Of a stretch of DNA of 64,000 nucleotides, positions 54,653 to 64,000 are shown piece by piece (within the stretch, counting starts at the first letter, position 1; each line of letters opens with the position of its first letter). A program made the translations under genes and the position numbers. The DNA comes from JBBSJZ01 sp041751935. Lineage in GTDB: Bacteria > Planctomycetota > Planctomycetia > Pirellulales > Pirellulaceae. The notes beneath the pieces are model-generated. The model was not told the origin of the DNA, ran no database searches, and saw only the letters and a list, made by a program, of their open reading frames with translations. The stretch is taken from the NCBI GenBank assembly GCA_041751935.1, contig JBGSIA010000031.1, forward strand, positions 1 to 64,000. The letters run 5' to 3'.

Positions 54653-56512
54653 ATGAAAAACGCCTACGCAAAGCTGGCTCTTAGTGTGTGGATCGTGTTA
54701 TCCGCTATTGGGGGCGGAGTGACTTTGCACGCAGAGCCGCCCGTGGTCGAGGCCAATCCCCAGTCCCGTGAATTACTGGCCGATCGCATCGCTCCGTTCT
54801 ATCGCGTTTGGTCGGGGGAAACGCAAAAATTTTCCTGCGCCATCGATGCGAATATCAAAATCAAGGACCGTGTTGAGCCCGTGACGGTTCGAATCGCGAA
54901 GTTTGATGATGCATCCTTCGACTTTATCGCGACACATCCCGATTATTCGCTGGAATGTTATCGTCGCGATGACGTGACCGCTCTCGCATTGCCCAAACAT
55001 GGACGGACGTTCGTTGGCACTGGAACTGTCAGTACGCCCGATACGCTTGCGCCAAAAGATATGTCCACGCGTCTGGCGAGCGATGGCAGCCAAATTGGAT
55101 TGTTAACGCGGACGATAGGTCAAGCGGATGCACGCTCACTGGTATCGCTTGTCGCCCAGTTGCTCAAAATCGAGCAAGTCGGTGAGGGTCCGCATTGGCG
55201 TTTCGGTGGTCGAGTCGATATTGAGTTTGTCGAGGCCGAAGACACGAAGCGGTTGCGTATTTCTAGCGGCGAGAATAACGCGACGATGACTCTCGTCGAG
55301 AATTTTAAACCCGCCGATGCGTCGGCGTGGACCCAGTACGAACAAGTCGCAGTCCCTCGAAACGAGATGGAAACCCAATTCGCTCGCGGAATTCGCCGGG
55401 CTTGGGAAGTCGTTTGGCCATCGAGCAAACTGACGCACCCGAGACGCAATGCAAAACAAGTTGAACACGGTGAATTGAAATTCGTTGCTGACCAGCGATT
55501 GGTAATCTTATCCGGTACTCCCGACCAAGTTGGTGCGGCGCACGGGGAATTGTTGGGCGACGAGTCTCAACGTTGTATTGATTCGGTGCTCCATATGTTT
55601 GGTAGCGTCCAAACGGTAGCCACCGGGCGTTGGTTCCGCCACGAACTTGCCGCCGCCTACCGGCGACTGAGGCCTCATATCCCCGAGGATCATATCGCCG
55701 AAACGCGGGCATTGGCAGTGAGTCTGGGGCAAGATCCGCAATTGCTGGTGGAGTTGAACGTGTTCCCCGAGATGTTTCATTGCAGCGGTTTCGCTGTCTT
55801 TGATTCAGCTACGGTGGGCGGCAAACTCTACCACGGTCGCGTACTGGATTACATGACAACGATCGGTTTGCAAGACGCTGCCACAACGTTCGTGGTATCG
55901 ATCGATGGCAAGATCCCGTTTGCTAACATCGGATATGCGGGGTTCACGGGAAGCGTCAGCGGCATGAACTTGCATTCGATTTCGTTGGGGGAGATGGGCG
56001 GTGGCGGCGAAGGCAAATGGGATGGAGTTCCGATGGCAACTTTGATGCGCCGCTCGCTCGAAGAATGCTCGACGCTCGAACAGGTAAAAACCTTGTGGTC
56101 GTCGAGCCCACGAACTTGCGAGTACTATTATGTGTTCGCCGACGGAAAGACGAACGATGCCGTGGGTGTCGCGGCAACACCAGAGAAAATCGAGTTCATC
56201 CAACCGGGCGAGGCGGATTCGCGACTTGGGGACGGGATCAAAGACGCGGTGGTTTTGTCTGCGGGAAGCCGGTTGGAAACGTTACGTTCGCGGGTGATCG
56301 AAAACCACGGAAAAATCGATGACGAAAAAGCAATGTGGTTGATGAGCCGACCGGTTGCTATGTCCTCGAATTTGCACAACGTGTTGTTTGTCCCTGCTGA
56401 TGGCGTGTTTTATGTGGCCAATGCGTCACACCATGCACCCGCCGCCGAACGTCCCTATGTTCAATACGACCTGCACGCGATCCTCGGCAAAACTTTGATT
56501 AGTGCTCCGTAA
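54653..56512 (+). CDS. exported C45-type (acyltransferase/Ntn-hydrolase-like) protein
   Basis: 619 residues with a signal peptide (cleavage near LHAEP). The N-terminal half (about 35-270) is beta-rich and of no family I recognise. The C-terminal half resembles peptidase C45/penicillin-acyltransferase-like Ntn hydrolases: GAAHGELLG, then a Cys in FHCSGFAV (C377) where self-cleavage would expose the nucleophile, and YHGRVLDYMTT after it. It probably hydrolyses an amide in the periplasm. The next gene starts about 145 bp later. Confidence 0.7.
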   Translation: MKNAYAKLALSVWIVLSAIGGGVTLHAEPPVVEANPQSRELLADRIAPFYRVWSGETQKFSCAIDANIKIKDRVEPVTVRIAKFDDASFDFIATHPDYSLECYRRDDVTALALPKHGRTFVGTGTVSTPDTLAPKDMSTRLASDGSQIGLLTRTIGQADARSLVSLVAQLLKIEQVGEGPHWRFGGRVDIEFVEAEDTKRLRISSGENNATMTLVENFKPADASAWTQYEQVAVPRNEMETQFARGIRRAWEVVWPSSKLTHPRRNAKQVEHGELKFVADQRLVILSGTPDQVGAAHGELLGDESQRCIDSVLHMFGSVQTVATGRWFRHELAAAYRRLRPHIPEDHIAETRALAVSLGQDPQLLVELNVFPEMFHCSGFAVFDSATVGGKLYHGRVLDYMTTIGLQDAATTFVVSIDGKIPFANIGYAGFTGSVSGMNLHSISLGEMGGGGEGKWDGVPMATLMRRSLEECSTLEQVKTLWSSSPRTCEYYYVFADGKTNDAVGVAATPEKIEFIQPGEADSRLGDGIKDAVVLSAGSRLETLRSRVIENHGKIDDEKAMWLMSRPVAMSSNLHNVLFVPADGVFYVANASHHAPAAERPYVQYDLHAILGKTLISAP

Positions 56513-56657
56513 TTGCCTGGAGAACGGTATCCGCAGCACAGTTGCTGCCCATCGACAAAATAGGCAAATCCGAAAGCGCATCGTCGTTAGACGACCTTCC
56601 CCAGTCTCGTTCAGTGATCACTATGGGAGACACCGCATCTTGGACAGGAGCGTTTTA

Positions 56658-58154
56658 ATGAATGATCCAATTTCAAGTCCAATGATGAGTCCGATTTGGA
56701 CGATCATATTGGCGATCAGCGTTGTCCTGTTACCCGAGGCAACGTCGGCACAGGAGCCGGTCAAGACATTGCATGTTGTTCCGGCAGCAGAGCCTGACCC
56801 GGCTCTGCGGTATGTTTTTTGGCCGGCACCCGAGCAGCGAATCCAAGGCAATGCGGCACCGTTCATAACGCGTGCAATCATGCTGCGAGCGGAGGCTGAG
56901 GCAACTGCCCAGATGCGTCAAGAGTCCACCGATCGGTACAACGAGTGGCTCGAAATGCCGTTGAGCGAGCTTCCTATCGAGCAAGTCAATGATTTTCTGG
57001 ATCGACACGCGAAAGCTGCTTTCCATGAATTGGAGCGAGCCGAGACGTTGATGGGGATCGACTACGACTTACGATTACGAGACTTGTCGTCTTCAGAAAT
57101 GGTCGCCACGGTGTTGCCGGAGTTGCAATCGATGCGTGACATGGCAAGAGTCCTGTGGCTTCGTGGTCGCGTTGCCATCGCCGAACAGCGTTGGGAGGAT
57201 CTCGCCCGTGATATTCGCATCGGAATGCGAATGGGCAACGTCGCTGGCTACAGCAACGACTTGTTGATCTCACGATTGGTTGGCTATGCGATCACCAGCC
57301 AAATGATGTCACTGGTCAGGGAAGCGATCCAGCAACCGAATTGTCCAAGTTTCTACTGGGCGCTTGCAGCCTTGCCGGACAGCCTTTACGACATTCGCAA
57401 CGCGTTCGAGTTCGAATCGATACTGTTAGCAAAACTGACCACAAGTTTTCCCCCGCTGGGTGATAAACCGATCGGTGCCGAACGAGCCCGCGAATTGATT
57501 CGGTCCTTGGCAAGCGAAGGCGGCGCAATGTTTGCCGGTGCTGGACTAGCCTCTATCGATTCGCAAAAACGCGATCTGTTCGTTGGAATCGCTGTTGTAT
57601 CGCTCGCGGAACCGTCACGTGAATTGCTTGACAAAACGTCAACTTGGGCTGGTCGAGCCAATAACTTGTCGTCTGCCGAAGCGGTGTTGCGAGCGACCTT
57701 ACTGCGACTGGAACGTTCGCGTCACAACTGGCTCAAATGGGCAATGATGCCCGATTACCTTTGGGCCGATTATGCTTCGCGGGCTGAGGCCGACTTGGGG
57801 CTAACACCTGACGATCCCGATCTGTTTTTTGTGGCACTGGCGAACCAGCTTGTGCCTGCGGTGCTTGCCGCCAAGCGTGCGGAGTTACGAACCAAGCAAG
57901 AGCGAAACTTACTCATCACGATCGAGGCGATTCGACGCCATGCGTTTGAGACAAAGACGCTGCCATTGTCACTGGACGCGCTGGAACCCGTCCCGGCCTG
58001 GCACGATCCGTTTAGCAATCAACCATTCTCCTACCAACGGATCTCCGAGACAAAAGCATCGATTTCTCACAGCCCTCGACAACCTGGAGACGAGGATGTG
58101 ACTTTGGAAATTCAGTTGAATTCTCTCCCCGCCAACGAAGAGGCAGCGAAATGA
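56658..58154 (+). CDS. exported protein of unknown function
   Basis: 498 residues from the ATG at 56658, preceded by AGGAG; the frame opens at 56502 without a signal. Signal peptide (IWTIILAISVVLLPEATSAQ). The mature protein is mainly helical, with no catalytic motif I recognise. The end includes a short segment (FETKTLPLSLDALEPVPAWH, then DPFSNQPFSYQ) seen in planctomycete exported proteins. Its stop overlaps the next start as ATGA, so the two are co-translated. Confidence 0.65.
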   Translation: MNDPISSPMMSPIWTIILAISVVLLPEATSAQEPVKTLHVVPAAEPDPALRYVFWPAPEQRIQGNAAPFITRAIMLRAEAEATAQMRQESTDRYNEWLEMPLSELPIEQVNDFLDRHAKAAFHELERAETLMGIDYDLRLRDLSSSEMVATVLPELQSMRDMARVLWLRGRVAIAEQRWEDLARDIRIGMRMGNVAGYSNDLLISRLVGYAITSQMMSLVREAIQQPNCPSFYWALAALPDSLYDIRNAFEFESILLAKLTTSFPPLGDKPIGAERARELIRSLASEGGAMFAGAGLASIDSQKRDLFVGIAVVSLAEPSRELLDKTSTWAGRANNLSSAEAVLRATLLRLERSRHNWLKWAMMPDYLWADYASRAEADLGLTPDDPDLFFVALANQLVPAVLAAKRAELRTKQERNLLITIEAIRRHAFETKTLPLSLDALEPVPAWHDPFSNQPFSYQRISETKASISHSPRQPGDEDVTLEIQLNSLPANEEAAK

Positions 58155-59089
58155 ATGCACGAATCATGCTAACGGCGATGTTCGCAATTTGTTTCTCGGT
58201 GGTGTCGTTTGCTCAGCAGTTAAGAGTAAGTGGCGAGACTTCGCCGATTTTGATCAATGACGTTGATGCTGCAAAAATTGCATTGCACCCACTACGACAG
58301 TACCTACCCCCGTCCTCGTTCATGGTGCTCGAAATATCGTTGCTGGACGTCGATGCCGAAGAAACCATGGGTTGGATTGAAGACCATGCGCCCAGTATCG
58401 TGCAGTTGTTCGGGATTGATGCAACGGCGATCGATAAGAAAAATGCTTTGCTGCGTGCTGCCGATGCGACTCGCATCTTTTTCGTTGCGTCGACTCAAAT
58501 CGCCCAGCATCGTGGACCGCTGATCGTCATCCCCAGCAGTCAACCCGAGCGAGTCGCCAAAGTGATCGCGTCGATTGCCGATCAGTTCCCCAGCGAATTG
58601 AAATTTGGGACTCGAATCGAAGATGGTCTTGTGTTGGCAGGCCCCGAGCAGGTGCTCGCCGATAGTCAACCGTCACTAACGAAAGAGGCGAGCCCGTTGC
58701 TGGTGCGATTGCTGCGGTCGACAGAGCTTCCGCATCGGTTTGTGTTTATGTTGCCCGACGAAACGCGTGAAGATTTGGCGGCGCTGTGGCCGAAATCGAT
58801 CGGTGATGACGTTCGGATTGAATTGTCACCACGTCAAGTTGTCGCCGACTTGAAAAGCATGTCCGTCCACTGGGGATTGCCCCCACAGCCGCGCATCCAC
58901 ATTGAGATTGAAGGGATGAATGATGCCGCAGTGATGCGTTTGCAATCGGAGTTACAAGAGCTGGTTAAGTTGACCCCTGAGCCACATAAACTGCTGTTGC
59001 TGATGCAAGACGGTCGGTTGGTACTCGACCTGGACGCAGAAACGATTGCCGCGATGATCAATCCGCTCCCATCACGAGACTCGCAGTGA
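58151..59089 (+). CDS. exported protein of unknown function
   Basis: 312 residues with a signal peptide (MLTAMFAICFSVVSFAQQ, after a short MNARI). Alternating strands and helices, no cysteine beyond the signal and no known motif. It is coupled to the preceding gene by a 4-bp overlap, which suggests that the two exported proteins act together. It converges with tkt. Confidence 0.6.
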   Translation: MNARIMLTAMFAICFSVVSFAQQLRVSGETSPILINDVDAAKIALHPLRQYLPPSSFMVLEISLLDVDAEETMGWIEDHAPSIVQLFGIDATAIDKKNALLRAADATRIFFVASTQIAQHRGPLIVIPSSQPERVAKVIASIADQFPSELKFGTRIEDGLVLAGPEQVLADSQPSLTKEASPLLVRLLRSTELPHRFVFMLPDETREDLAALWPKSIGDDVRIELSPRQVVADLKSMSVHWGLPPQPRIHIEIEGMNDAAVMRLQSELQELVKLTPEPHKLLLLMQDGRLVLDLDAETIAAMINPLPSRDSQ

Positions 59090-59122
59090 GTCTCGTCGTT
59101 CTATCGAAAGCGTTTCGGCGAT

Positions 59123-61165
59123 CTACGACGCTGCTTTGACAACCGCGTCGGCGGTGATGCCGAATTTGCTGTAGACGGCCTCGAACGGTCCGCTGGCACC
59201 AAAGCCACTCATACCGACGAATTTGCCATGGGAACCGATCCAGCGGTCCCAGCACATTCGAATGCCAGCTTCCACGGCGACACGATTGGTTACTGTTGGC
59301 GGCAAGACCTTGTCGATATACGCTTGGCCTTGTTTGGCGAACAATTCCATACACGGCATGCTGACGATGCGAACTTTCTTGCCCGCAGCTTCGAGCGTCT
59401 TGGCGGCATCGACACACAGCGACAACTCTGAGCCCGAGCCCATCAAAATCGCGTCGGGAGTACCCGCACAATCCTTCAAGATGTAACCACCCTTGCTGCA
59501 GTTCTCGGCACCCGCGTAGACCGTTCGGTTGAGCGTCGGCATGTTTTGTCGTGACAAAACAAAGGCACTTGGGTGATCACTGATCTGCATCGCGGTGCGG
59601 TAACATTCCGCAACTTCGTTGGCATCACCGGGACGATAAACATACAGACCTGGGATCGCGCGACAGGCCGTCAGATGTTCAATCGGTTGGTGAGTAGGTC
59701 CGTCTTCGCCCACACCAATCGAATCATGCGTGAGGACGTACATCGCCGGTTGATGCATGATGCTGCTCAATCGCATTCCGCCACGCATGTAGTCGGTGAA
59801 CACAAAGAAGGTTGCACCATAGGCTCGTAAGCCCGATAAGCACAATCCGTTGACGATACCAGCCATCGCGTGTTCGCGAATACCAAAGTGCAAATTGCGA
59901 CCGGCATACTTGCCCGGCAAGAAATGACCAGCGCCATCGAATGTCAATAAAGTCTTGGTACTGGGGGCCAAATCCGCACTGCCACCGATCATGAACGGAA
60001 CGTTCTTGGCGATTGCATTGAGAGTTTTGCCGCTGCTGTTTCGCGTCGCATCGCCTTTGTCGCTGGTCTCGAATTTGGGGATGTCCTTGTCCCAGCCCGC
60101 TGGCAGACGACGCTCGAACATCGCCTTCAAATCCTCCGCCTTTGCGGCGTTAACCTTTTGATAAGCCGCCCAAGTTTCCGCCCATGCAGCGGACGCTTCG
60201 GCGCCACGCGCGCCAACGTTGCTGGCGAAATGCTCCTTCACGCCTTCAGGAATGTGGAACCGTTCGTCCTTCGGGAACCCGTAGCTTTCTTTAGCAAGGG
60301 CGACCTCGTCCCAGCCCAGCGGCGCGCCGTGAGCATCATGCGTGTTCTGTTTATTTGGAGCGCCAAATCCGATGATGCTGCGGACGATGATGATCGTCGG
60401 CTTGTCGTTGCTGGCTTGGAAACTATCAAGTGCCTTGGAGAGCGCGGCCAGATCATTCGCATCGCTAACGTGGGCCACGTTCCAACCGAGTCCCTCGAAG
60501 CGTTTCCCAACATCTTCACTAAACGACAGATCCGTGTCTCCTTCGATGGTGATCTTGTTGTCATCGTAGATCCAACACAGATTATCGAGCTTCAAGTGAC
60601 CGGCCACGGAAGCGGCTTCACCGGCGAGTCCTTCCATCAAGTCGCCGTCGCTGCATATCGCGTAAACGTTGTAGTCGAACAACTGATGCGCCGCAGTGTT
60701 GTAGTTTGCCGCAAGCCACTTCGAGGCCATCGCCATGCCCACCGAGTTGCTAACACCGGCGCCAAGCGGTCCGGTAGTCGTTTCGATACCGGCAGCTTCC
60801 AGGTATTCCGGGTGCCCAGCACAAACGCTGCCGATTTGCCGAAAGTTCTTGATGTCGTCCAGAGTGATCGAAGGTCCGCTCTGCAGCTTGCCCTGAGCAT
60901 CAGTTTTACGAACGTTTGCCAGATGCAAAACGCTGTACAACAACATCGAAGCGTGCCCACAGGAAAGCACAAAGCGATCGCGATTGGGCCAGTGCGGTTG
61001 TTCGGGATCGTAGCGTAGCTCGTGATTGAATACTTGGTACGCGATCGGTGCCAGAGCCATCGGAGTGCCGGGGTGGCCGCTATTTGCCGTCTGCACTGCA
61101 TCCATGCTGAGGGTGCGGATGGTGTCAATGGCCAGTTTTTGAATATCGGTCGCAGTCGTGCTCAT
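59123..61165 (-). CDS. tkt: transketolase
   Basis: 680 residues from the ATG at 61165; an in-frame GTG four codons earlier has no ribosome site. It moves two-carbon units between sugar phosphates in the pentose phosphate pathway, using thiamine diphosphate. The N-terminal TPP site has GHPGTPMALAP and the CSDGDLMEGL motif with later DDNKITIEG. The pyrimidine-binding domain has FGIREHAMAGI, and the C-terminal domain ends normally. Cytoplasmic, full length. Confidence 0.95.
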   Translation of the reverse strand: MSTTATDIQKLAIDTIRTLSMDAVQTANSGHPGTPMALAPIAYQVFNHELRYDPEQPHWPNRDRFVLSCGHASMLLYSVLHLANVRKTDAQGKLQSGPSITLDDIKNFRQIGSVCAGHPEYLEAAGIETTTGPLGAGVSNSVGMAMASKWLAANYNTAAHQLFDYNVYAICSDGDLMEGLAGEAASVAGHLKLDNLCWIYDDNKITIEGDTDLSFSEDVGKRFEGLGWNVAHVSDANDLAALSKALDSFQASNDKPTIIIVRSIIGFGAPNKQNTHDAHGAPLGWDEVALAKESYGFPKDERFHIPEGVKEHFASNVGARGAEASAAWAETWAAYQKVNAAKAEDLKAMFERRLPAGWDKDIPKFETSDKGDATRNSSGKTLNAIAKNVPFMIGGSADLAPSTKTLLTFDGAGHFLPGKYAGRNLHFGIREHAMAGIVNGLCLSGLRAYGATFFVFTDYMRGGMRLSSIMHQPAMYVLTHDSIGVGEDGPTHQPIEHLTACRAIPGLYVYRPGDANEVAECYRTAMQISDHPSAFVLSRQNMPTLNRTVYAGAENCSKGGYILKDCAGTPDAILMGSGSELSLCVDAAKTLEAAGKKVRIVSMPCMELFAKQGQAYIDKVLPPTVTNRVAVEAGIRMCWDRWIGSHGKFVGMSGFGASGPFEAVYSKFGITADAVVKAAS

Positions 61166-61301
61166 GGCCGCAGTCACTCGCTATAGGGAGAACAGATGAA
61201 AGAACGTTTTTTGCTGGGGATGTCGCCTCAAAGAGTAATGAATTGCAGGGGGCTTCGCCAGAGTGGACGCCGACCGCCGACCCGACAGGCAATTCCAAGT
61301 G

Positions 61302-62063
61302 TTAAGTCCTCAGTCCCCACTCAGGCATCACTTCCAGCAGCGGGTGCCGGGTCAAGTCGAAATGCAGCGGTGTGAGCGTGACGTTCCCTTTGCGAAGTTC
61401 CGTCAAATCGGTTCGCTCGGGCGGCGGTTCGTCGGGCTGGGACCACAGTGCCCAGTAATAGGAACGACCGCTGGGGTCAGCGCGTTTTTCGTAGCGTCGG
61501 CCGTATTGTGCCAGCCCCATTGGGACGATTCGCAACTCTTTGGGCGATTCTGTTGCTGCAATGGGAATGTTCAGGTTGAACAGCCCTCCTCGCGACTCCT
61601 GATGCTCAGCAATGCCGCCGACGACATTGCGGGCGATCACGGCAGCAGCCTCAAAGTCTGCGTCCTCGTTGTATTCTAGTGACACTGCGACGCTGGTAAC
61701 GCCGAAAAACGCACCCTCGATGGCTGCTGCGACGGTGCCGCTGTACAGCACGTTGATACCAGCATTGAGCCCAGAGTTAATCCCGCTGACAACCAAATCG
61801 ACGGGATTGTCTTTTAGCAATTCGGCAATCGCCAGTTTCACACAGTCCGCTGGCGAGCCCTCCACGGCCGTCGCCCAGTGCTGGCCGTCGCGGCGGATCG
61901 ATTTGCAGGTCAGGGGAGATAGATACGTGATCGAATGCCCGACGCCGCTCTGTTCGGTCGCCGGAGCAATGACCACGACTTCTCCCAAATGCCTCAACTG
62001 GCGCTGCAGAGCAGCCAAGCCTGGAGCGTAAACACCGTCGTCGTTCGTAAGTAAGATTCTCAA
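61302..62063 (-). CDS. surE: 5'/3'-nucleotidase SurE
   Basis: 253 residues if the TTG at 62063 is used, which reproduces the family's N-terminus MRILLTNDDGVYAPG; a GTG at 62105 would add 14 residues. The metal-binding NDD, the AT-EQSGVGHSIT stretch and VVSGINSGLNAG are present. It removes phosphate from nucleoside monophosphates and is linked to stationary-phase survival. It lies upstream of tkt on the same strand and is divergent from guaA. Confidence 0.9.
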   Translation of the reverse strand: MRILLTNDDGVYAPGLAALQRQLRHLGEVVVIAPATEQSGVGHSITYLSPLTCKSIRRDGQHWATAVEGSPADCVKLAIAELLKDNPVDLVVSGINSGLNAGINVLYSGTVAAAIEGAFFGVTSVAVSLEYNEDADFEAAAVIARNVVGGIAEHQESRGGLFNLNIPIAATESPKELRIVPMGLAQYGRRYEKRADPSGRSYYWALWSQPDEPPPERTDLTELRKGNVTLTPLHFDLTRHPLLEVMPEWGLRT

Positions 62064-62200
62064 AGCATCGGTTCCGCAGTGTGTAGCCCCTTGGGAAAGA
62101 ATCACACATTTTCTACACTTCGGGATTCAATCACGCGACACCCGCGCCGAATGACCCCGAGCTGACTCAAGAACACCGACGCTTCACCGCGTCACGCTGT

Positions 62201-63850
62201 ATGAATGGAACCCACACGATTCACGCTAACCCTGGTCAACCTGAAACTAGCCCCGGTCAACCGGGTCCTGGTCTCAAGACGGCGTCGATTGCCGCAGTGA
62301 CCGATTCGTTGACCGACGAAAAGATCGTCGTGCTCGATTTTGGCTCGCAGTTCGCCCAACTGATCGCGCGACGTGTTCGCGAGCAAAACGTGTACTGCCA
62401 AATTTTGCGGCACGATATCACCGCCGATCGCATCGCCGCGCTGAACCCGAAAGGCATCATTCTCTCCGGTGGCCCGGCCAGCGTTTACGAACCCGGTGCG
62501 CCAAAATGTGATCCCAAACTGTTTGAATTGGGCATTCCCGTGCTGGGGATTTGCTATGGCATGCAGCTTGCCTGTGAAGCCTTGGGTGGTCGCGTCGATC
62601 ACACTCCCAGTCGCGAATATGGCCCAGCGAAATGCAAGTTAAGCAACCACGAGTCGTTGTTTGAGGGGCTGCCGGAGAATATTGATGTCTGGATGAGCCA
62701 CGGCGATCAGGTGTCATCCATATCCGAACAGTTCGAGACGCTGGCCAATACAGGCACCTGTCCTTACGCCGCAGTACGCCATCGTGAATTGCCCGTATTC
62801 GGTGTACAGTTTCATCCCGAAGTCACCCACACGCCGCTGGGCGGTCAAGTTCTGCACAACTTTGTCATTGGTGTTTGTGGATGCGAAGGCACTTGGCACT
62901 TGAGCGACTTTGCGACCGCGACGATCGCCCATGTCCGAGAGCAAGTCGGCAATCGACGTGTGATCTGTGGACTCAGCGGTGGTGTGGATTCATCGGTCGT
63001 CGCTGCGCTGCTATACAAAGCCATTGGACCGCAGTTGTCGTGCATCCTGATTGACAACGGGCTGCTCCGAAAAGATGAACAGGCGGCGGTGATCAGTGAG
63101 TTCACGACGCACTTTCGCGCGGACCTGCATGTCGTCAATGCTGAAGAGCGATTCCTGGAAACACTTCGTGGGATCAATGAACCGCAAGAGAAACGCCGCC
63201 GTATTGGTCATGCGTTCATCGATTGTTTTAGAGAAGAAGCCGCGAAGATCGAAGACGCGCATTTTCTCGCTCAGGGCACCTTGTATCCGGACGTGATCGA
63301 AAGTGGTGCTGACCCCGATGGTCCCGCAGCTACGATTAAATTGCACCACAACGTCGGCGGACTGCCTGAGGAGTTGGGGTTCGAACTGATCGAGCCGCTG
63401 CGTGATTTATTTAAAGACGAAGTACGACGATTGGGTGCTGAACTCGGTTTGCCGGAAACACTTGTTTGGCGGCATCCGTTCCCCGGCCCCGGTCTGGCGG
63501 TTCGCTGTTTAGGCGAAGTTACCCGCGAAAAGCTGGAAGTGCTGCGCGAGGCAGACGCGATCGTGGTCAACGAGATCAAGGCGGCGGGACTGTATCGGCA
63601 GACGAGCCAATCGTTCGCCGTGCTGCTGCCGGTACAAAGCGTCGGCGTGATGGGCGATGCGAGAACGTATGAAAACGTGATTGCGTTTCGTAGCGTCAAC
63701 ACGGATGACTTCATGACGGCGGACTGGAGTCGTTTGCCGTACGAGTTGCTGGCGCGAATCAGCACGCGGATCATCAACGAAGTGAGCGGCGTCAATCGTG
63801 TTTGTTACGACATTAGCAGTAAGCCGCCAGCGACGATCGAATGGGAATGA
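62201..63850 (+). CDS. guaA: GMP synthase (glutamine-hydrolysing)
   Basis: 549 residues from the ATG at 62201. It converts XMP to GMP with ATP and glutamine. The glutaminase domain has KIVVLDFGSQFAQLIARRVR, the nucleophile in LGICYGMQLAC (C118) and FHPEVTHT. The synthetase has the PP-loop GLSGGVDSSVVAALL and the family C-terminus. The first 40 residues (Gly/Pro/Gln-rich, PGQPETSPGQPGPG) are longer than usual. A GTG at 62297 would give the standard length, and the upstream ATG has no ribosome site. Confidence 0.95.
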   Translation: MNGTHTIHANPGQPETSPGQPGPGLKTASIAAVTDSLTDEKIVVLDFGSQFAQLIARRVREQNVYCQILRHDITADRIAALNPKGIILSGGPASVYEPGAPKCDPKLFELGIPVLGICYGMQLACEALGGRVDHTPSREYGPAKCKLSNHESLFEGLPENIDVWMSHGDQVSSISEQFETLANTGTCPYAAVRHRELPVFGVQFHPEVTHTPLGGQVLHNFVIGVCGCEGTWHLSDFATATIAHVREQVGNRRVICGLSGGVDSSVVAALLYKAIGPQLSCILIDNGLLRKDEQAAVISEFTTHFRADLHVVNAEERFLETLRGINEPQEKRRRIGHAFIDCFREEAAKIEDAHFLAQGTLYPDVIESGADPDGPAATIKLHHNVGGLPEELGFELIEPLRDLFKDEVRRLGAELGLPETLVWRHPFPGPGLAVRCLGEVTREKLEVLREADAIVVNEIKAAGLYRQTSQSFAVLLPVQSVGVMGDARTYENVIAFRSVNTDDFMTADWSRLPYELLARISTRIINEVSGVNRVCYDISSKPPATIEWE

Positions 63851-64000
63851 GCCAGACGACTCAGGAGGCGGTGCCAGGACAACCGCTGGCCGCCCTTGCC
63901 GAAATTACGTGTCGAAGTTAACAGCGTACAAAGTATTAACAGCTAACAAAATCTGATTCAAAAGACTTAAGACTAAAAACTAAAGACAAACCCATGGCTG
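63851..64000. other. region after guaA to the window edge
   Basis: A/T-rich leader-like DNA. ATGGCTG at 63994-64000 could open another gene, but no ribosome site precedes it and only two codons are visible. Short CTAA/GACTAAA repeats (63966-63988) stand just before. Confidence 0.3.

Noticed and set aside
60158..61018. 286-codon plus-strand ORF
   Set aside because: Antisense to tkt. Its length is due to codon usage of the real gene; no protein family is visible.
1..64000. CRISPR array, rRNA, transposase or integrase
   Set aside because: No regularly spaced repeats, rRNA signatures, or transposase/integrase or reverse-transcriptase motifs were seen on either strand.
63994..64000. Start of another gene at the window edge
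   Set aside because: Only ATGGCTG is visible, with no ribosome binding site; too little to call.

Overview
The window looks like chromosomal DNA of a planctomycete, probably a marine Pirellulaceae (Rhodopirellula-like) bacterium. This rests on gene content: many sulfatases, a prepilin-like DUF1559 protein, two giant PVC-type dehydrogenase/cytochrome c fusions, a Gfo/Idh/MocA protein with a Tat signal, a planctomycete-type ECF sigma factor beside a Ser/Thr kinase, several sulfatase-modifying-factor-like (FGE/C-type-lectin fold) domains, an SHD1-like domain and a DUF1257 protein.

Layout. 0-2.5 kb: start of a DUF1257 gene, an ECF sigma factor overlapping a membrane protein gene, and a small secreted protein. 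2.4-11.7 kb: an accessory block with three secreted caspase-like proteins (two + and one - strand), a c-type cytochrome protein and two related secreted proteins of unknown function. The first caspase ends in an FGE domain whose last codons carry the signature of a diversity-generating retroelement (DGR) variable region. The second, convergent caspase gene has lost almost all of its FGE domain at a junction next to that region. 12-16.2 kb: a DUF1328 protein, an ECF sigma factor, and a kinase-LamG-FGE receptor. 16.3-19.5 kb: PhoD phosphatase and a convergent PQQ-propeller protein. 20-27.8 kb: four sulfatase genes with five sulfatase domains, the first a two-domain fusion. 28-36 kb: small stress-type and envelope proteins (DUF3309, CsbD, YihY/BrkB, AI-2E/PerM family, lipid kinase, CorA, TerC), then tRNA-Gln(CTG). 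36.4-40.3 kb: FHA-GAF-PP2C phosphatase, acylphosphatase, prepilin-like protein behind a clear promoter, and a small lipoprotein. 40.4-53.5 kb: two PVC dehydrogenase/cytochrome fusions, an oxidoreductase, an FGE-like protein and a sugar-type ABC importer lacking its binding protein. 53.6-64 kb: hemC, a C45-like hydrolase, two secreted unknowns, tkt, surE and guaA.

The most interesting region is 2.9-11.6 kb. Secreted caspase-like proteases are paired with a diversifiable ligand-binding domain and with uncharacterised secreted partners, which suggests an envelope recognition-and-proteolysis system. No reverse transcriptase or template repeat is visible in the window, so a DGR acting on 4.5-4.64 kb would have to work from elsewhere in the genome.

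All functions are read from sequence and remembered family features. No database search was run.
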